A DNA stretch of 16,937 nt from Litorimonas sp964490745. GTDB taxonomy: Bacteria > Pseudomonadota > Alphaproteobacteria > Caulobacterales > Maricaulaceae. The position numbers and the translations under genes were made by a program. This document shows, piece by piece, positions 13,849 through 16,937 of the stretch. The notes beneath the pieces were generated by a model. That model searched no databases. It was not told the origin of the DNA and saw only the letters and a list, made by a program, of their open reading frames with translations. Position 1 is the stretch's first letter; each line of letters starts with the position of its first letter. The stretch is from the NCBI GenBank assembly GCA_964490745.1, contig CAZBDT010000041.1, positions 1 through 16,937 on the forward strand, written 5' to 3'.

Positions 13849-15063
13849 ATGCAAACAAACCCAGAAATTTCGACGGATGAATTCTACCGAATTAAACGTC
13901 TGCCGCCTTATGTCTTTGCGGAAGTGAATAAGCTTAAGGCCCAATTGCGCGCCGATGGTCAGGATATTATTGATTTTGGCTTTGGCAATCCTGATCTGCC
14001 GACTCCGCAACATGTTATTGATAAATTGATTGAGACTGTGCAGAAACCAAGAGTCACGGGTTATTCTGCCTCTCGCGGTATCAAAGGCTTACGTCAGGCA
14101 TGTTCACGCTACTATCAGCGACGTTTTGATGTCGCGTTAGATCCTGAAGATCAAATCATTGCTACAATTGGATCGAAAGAAGGTTTTGCAAATTTAGCTC
14201 AGGCGATTACCGCGCCGGGTGATGTTATTTATGCGCCGGACCCCTCTTATCCACTCCATGCTTATGGTTTCATTATCGCGGGTGCCCAAATCCAAGGCAT
14301 TCCTGCTATTACGGCTGAAGAATATCTCGCGGGGGTTAAGGCTGCACTCGCGACGGCGGATAAGCCGCCTATGGCGATTGTTGTTTGTTTTCCATCAAAC
14401 CCAACAGGTATGACGGCTGATCGTGCGTTCTACGAAGAAATCGTGGAAATTGCGAGGGATTGCGGAGCTATCCTGTTATCCGATCTCGCATATTCAGAAA
14501 TTTACTTTGGCGAGGCACCTCCATCCGTCTTTGAATTTGTCGATCCTGAAGAGATTATGGCGATTGAGACGATTTCTCTTTCAAAGACTTATTCCATGGC
14601 AGGGTGGCGCATGGGGTTTGCGGTTGGCAATCGACGATTGATCGCGGCGCTGACTCGCGTGAAATCATATTTGGATTACGGCGCGTTCACCCCGATACAA
14701 GTCGCCGCCTGTGCCGCTCTGGACGGACCGCAGGACTGCATTGATGAGGCGCGAGACATTTATCGTAAGCGTCGGGATGTCTTGGTGGAAAGCTTTGGCC
14801 GTGCAGGATGGGATATTCCGTCTCCAGAAGCCTCAATGTTTGCTTGGGCACCATTGCCGCCTAAATTTACACATCTCGGATCTGTTGAATTCTCCAAACT
14901 GATGATGAAGGAGGCTGGCGTTGCCGTGTCGCCGGGCGTTGGATTCGGTGAAAATGGCGAAGGTTATGTGCGTATGGCGCTTGTTGAAAATGAACAACGC
15001 ATTCGGCAAGCTGCGCGAAATCTTAAAACACTGCTGCAATCTGATGCCGTCGCTGCGGAATGA
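13849..15063 (+). CDS. Class I/II PLP-dependent aminotransferase (AlaC-like)
   Basis: A 404-residue fold-type I aminotransferase. Motifs are DFGFGNPDLPTP (42-53), GYSASRGIKGLR (71-82), FPSNPTG (181-187) with N184, SDLAYSEIYF (211-220) with D212 and Y215, SLSKTYSMAGWRMGF (243-257) with PLP lysine K246, and GYVRMALV (372-379) with the substrate-carboxylate arginine R375. The wording resembles the alanine-forming AlaC/YfdZ group and LL-diaminopimelate aminotransferase relatives; the exact substrate cannot be read from sequence. The start at ATG 13849 follows AGGACAAG. It overlaps recJ as ATGA. In many Alphaproteobacteria homologues stand next to homoserine dehydrogenase, which is absent here. 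Confidence 0.88.
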   Translation: MQTNPEISTDEFYRIKRLPPYVFAEVNKLKAQLRADGQDIIDFGFGNPDLPTPQHVIDKLIETVQKPRVTGYSASRGIKGLRQACSRYYQRRFDVALDPEDQIIATIGSKEGFANLAQAITAPGDVIYAPDPSYPLHAYGFIIAGAQIQGIPAITAEEYLAGVKAALATADKPPMAIVVCFPSNPTGMTADRAFYEEIVEIARDCGAILLSDLAYSEIYFGEAPPSVFEFVDPEEIMAIETISLSKTYSMAGWRMGFAVGNRRLIAALTRVKSYLDYGAFTPIQVAACAALDGPQDCIDEARDIYRKRRDVLVESFGRAGWDIPSPEASMFAWAPLPPKFTHLGSVEFSKLMMKEAGVAVSPGVGFGENGEGYVRMALVENEQRIRQAARNLKTLLQSDAVAAE

Positions 15064-16829
15064 GTGATAGATTATGTTTGGGCGTTTCGCGATCCATTCG
15101 CGGACGAAAATGGACCTATCGCTACGATCCTGAAATATTAGAATCCTATAGTATGGAGACAGGTCTTCCATTATTGCAGGCGGCCTTGCTTTCTGGACGG
15201 GATGTTAAGCCCGGTGATGTCGAAGTATTCTTATCTCCGACCTTAAAGAACAGTTTGCCTAACCCGTCCGATTTGACTGATGCGAATAAAGCTGCAGGCC
15301 TTATTCTGGATTATATTGCTGACGGGAAACGCATCACCTTATTCTCTGACTATGATGTAGACGGGGGAACATCAGCCGCACAACTCATCCGCTGGGGGCG
15401 CGCTATAGGATATGAATTTGGCTTATATGTCCCTGACCGGGTCAAAGAAGGTTACGGTCCATCCGTCGAAGCTTTTGATCAATTGAAATCAGAATCTGTT
15501 GATCTCGTCATTACATTGGATTGTGGGGCGGCCGCTCATCAAGCTTTAGAACATGCTCACGATATTAATATGCCCGTGATCGTGATTGATCACCATTTGA
15601 TGGACCACGCACCGCCGCCAGCTTTGGCCTTGGTCAACCCGAACCGTTCTGATGACACATCAGGGCAGGGGCATCTAGCTGCGGCAGGTGTAACATTTAT
15701 GTTGCTTGTGGCTTTGCACAGAGAAGCCCGAAAACGCGGAATGTCGCCCCAAATTGACTTAAAGAGCCTTTTAGGGCTGACGGCACTCGGAACAATTTGT
15801 GATGTAGTTCCGTTACGAGGGGTGAATCGGGCCATTGTTCGACAAGGGCTGAAAGTCTTATCTGCCAATCAAAATATAGGAATTCGGGCTTTGGCCGATG
15901 TGGCGAGCGCTGATCCGCCCTTCACGACCTATCACGCAGGCTTTGTTCTGGGGCCACGTATCAATGCGGGTGGACGCATTGGACGTTCCGATATGGGCGC
16001 AGAGTTACTCTCTACGGAGAACGCACAGACTGCCTATGCGCATGCAGCAGAGTTAGATAGGGTAAATCAAGAGCGTCGAATGATGCAGGACCGGATTATA
16101 GCCGAAGCGCTGGAAGCGGCACAGTTGCTGGCTGAAGCGCCTGTTATCATTGTCGCAATGGCTGACTGGCATCCCGGAATTATTGGAATCGTTGCCGGGC
16201 GGTTGAAAGACCGTTTTCGAAAGCCATCTATCGTCATCGGAATTGATATGGATGCGACGCCATCCGTCGCGAAAGGGTCCGGGCGATCCATTTCCGGTGT
16301 TGATTTGGGTGGTGCTTTGAGTGCTGCGAAAGCCGAAGGGCTGCTCCTGTCCGGTGGTGGGCATGAAATGGCCGGCGGTTTGACGATGGATCCTGATAAA
16401 ATTGATGGTTTTAGACAGTTCATGATCTCTCGTTTGGCAGCCGATGTTGAAACAGCTTTAGAAAATGATTCGACGAAGCTCGATTTTGTATTGTCTCTGT
16501 CTGCCGTATCGGAGGATCTTATGCAGGTTTTAGAAACGGTAGGCCCTTATGGCGCGGGTAATGCGCAACCCGTTTTTGCCTTTTCAGACGTTTCAGTTTC
16601 ATTTGCGAAGCGCACGAAGGGGGATCATGTCCGTTTTACGCTAACAGATGGAGAGGGTGGTTCTATCAGCGGTATATGTTTTCGAGCGGGCGAATCAGGT
16701 CTGGATGAGGCCCTTTTGATTGCTGGATCAAAGCGTTTTCATGCCCTTGGACAGCTCCGACCCAATGTTTGGCAGGGGCGGACGCGGATAGATTTTCACT
16801 TGCAAGACCTTGCACCTGTAACAGACTGA
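15060..16829 (+). CDS. recJ: Single-stranded-DNA-specific exonuclease RecJ
   Basis: A 5'-3' exonuclease for recombination and mismatch repair. The 589 residues have the DHH phosphoesterase core with FSDYDVDGGTSAA (95-107), TLDCG (152-156, with D154) and IDHH (176-179), motifs I to IV that bind the metal ions. LGPRINAGGRIG (298-309) precedes the helical connector. The DHHA1 domain carries GSGRSISGVDLGGAL (406-420) and GGGHEMAGGLTM (432-443). An OB-like C-terminus starts near 490 (GPYGAGNAQPVF). The start overlaps the aminotransferase stop (ATGA). The length is normal, and no key residue appears missing. Confidence 0.97.
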   Translation: MSDRLCLGVSRSIRGRKWTYRYDPEILESYSMETGLPLLQAALLSGRDVKPGDVEVFLSPTLKNSLPNPSDLTDANKAAGLILDYIADGKRITLFSDYDVDGGTSAAQLIRWGRAIGYEFGLYVPDRVKEGYGPSVEAFDQLKSESVDLVITLDCGAAAHQALEHAHDINMPVIVIDHHLMDHAPPPALALVNPNRSDDTSGQGHLAAAGVTFMLLVALHREARKRGMSPQIDLKSLLGLTALGTICDVVPLRGVNRAIVRQGLKVLSANQNIGIRALADVASADPPFTTYHAGFVLGPRINAGGRIGRSDMGAELLSTENAQTAYAHAAELDRVNQERRMMQDRIIAEALEAAQLLAEAPVIIVAMADWHPGIIGIVAGRLKDRFRKPSIVIGIDMDATPSVAKGSGRSISGVDLGGALSAAKAEGLLLSGGGHEMAGGLTMDPDKIDGFRQFMISRLAADVETALENDSTKLDFVLSLSAVSEDLMQVLETVGPYGAGNAQPVFAFSDVSVSFAKRTKGDHVRFTLTDGEGGSISGICFRAGESGLDEALLIAGSKRFHALGQLRPNVWQGRTRIDFHLQDLAPVTD

Positions 16830-16848
16830 GTTTTTGCACGAAAGCCTC

Positions 16849-16877
16849 TTGCAAGCTTTGAAAGCCGTCTATATATC
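16849..16877 (+). promoter_or_regulatory. Candidate promoter of tRNA-Glu
   Basis: TTGCAA (16849-16854) and TATATC (16872-16877) are separated by 17 bases. Initiation would fall near 16884, about 14 bases before the tRNA 5' end. The gap between recJ and the tRNA otherwise holds nothing recognisable. Confidence 0.5.
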
Positions 16878-16897
16878 GCGCTCACACTGACTGATGC

Positions 16898-16937
16898 GGT
16901 CCCTTCGTCTATCGGTTAGGACGCCAGGTTTTCAACC
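16898..16937 (+). tRNA. tRNA-Glu (anticodon UUC), 5' part, cut by window end
   Basis: The 5' acceptor strand GGTCCCT (16898-16904) is followed by U8 and C9. The D stem GTCT (16907-16910) pairs with GGAC (16919-16922) through one wobble. The anticodon stem CCAGG (16924-16928) precedes loop TTTTCAA with anticodon TTC at 16931-16933, then CC begins the other stem strand. The sequence TCCCTTCGTCTATCGGTTAG is typical of bacterial tRNA-Glu. The T arm and 3' end lie beyond the window. Confidence 0.92.

Noticed and set aside
1..16937. Search for a defence island, mobile element, CRISPR array, prophage or novel multi-gene system
   Set aside because: Nearly every frame of size is a recognised housekeeping gene in a typical order, with no transposase, integrase, direct-repeat array or foreign-looking block.

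Overview
The window reads as a stretch of ordinary chromosome from an alphaproteobacterium. The evidence is the neighbourhood glyA-nrdR-rib-nusB-thiL, bamE next to a cytochrome bc1 assembly chaperone (CBP3 family), plsX-fabH-ihfA-merR, a COX15-type heme A synthase, rplM-rpsI-argC with an N-terminally extended S9, and an aminotransferase next to recJ. Base composition is moderate (about half GC by eye). Several intergenic regions carry -10 elements close to the GCTANAWC pattern known from Caulobacter housekeeping promoters, so a relative of Caulobacterales, Maricaulales or Hyphomonadaceae is my best guess. That placement is an inference from sequence style, not a phylogeny.

Layout. 1-669: the 3' end of glyA, then a small two-helix membrane protein. 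715-5548: one tightly packed run of seven genes (nrdR, a RibD reductase domain, ribE, a RibBX-type ribB, ribH, nusB, thiL) in which most neighbours overlap or nearly touch. It makes riboflavin from the reductase step onward and also supplies thiamine-phosphate kinase and the NusB antitermination factor. A run of ten N at 4097-4106 interrupts nusB. 5555-6064 is bamE on the minus strand, convergent with thiL. 6176-9865: the CBP3-family chaperone, plsX and fabH (phospholipid and fatty-acid initiation), ihfA and a MerR-like regulator. 9938-10014 is tRNA-Pro(GGG). 10084-11124 is heme A synthase. 11269-12250 is rplM-rpsI, closed by a strong intrinsic terminator. 12328-13365 is argC. 13430-16829: a small lipoprotein of unknown role, a class I aminotransferase and recJ. 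A tRNA-Glu(UUC) gene starts at 16898 and is cut by the window end.

The points most worth a second look are these. The riboflavin operon lacks two activities: RibD has no deaminase domain, and the C-terminal GTP cyclohydrolase II-like half of RibB has lost its zinc cysteines. nrdR and heme A synthase appear to be transcribed as leaderless mRNAs with identical promoter-to-ATG geometry. The same -10 hexamer TATATC recurs in four intergenic regions. A strong Shine-Dalgarno with a 12-codon ORF lies upstream of rplM. Genes usually found at two junctions (CBP3-plsX and aminotransferase-recJ) are absent. No gene-free stretch exceeds 300 bases, and I saw no mobile element, CRISPR array, phage gene or defence system. 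I do not see an undescribed biological system here; the window is mostly housekeeping with local variations.
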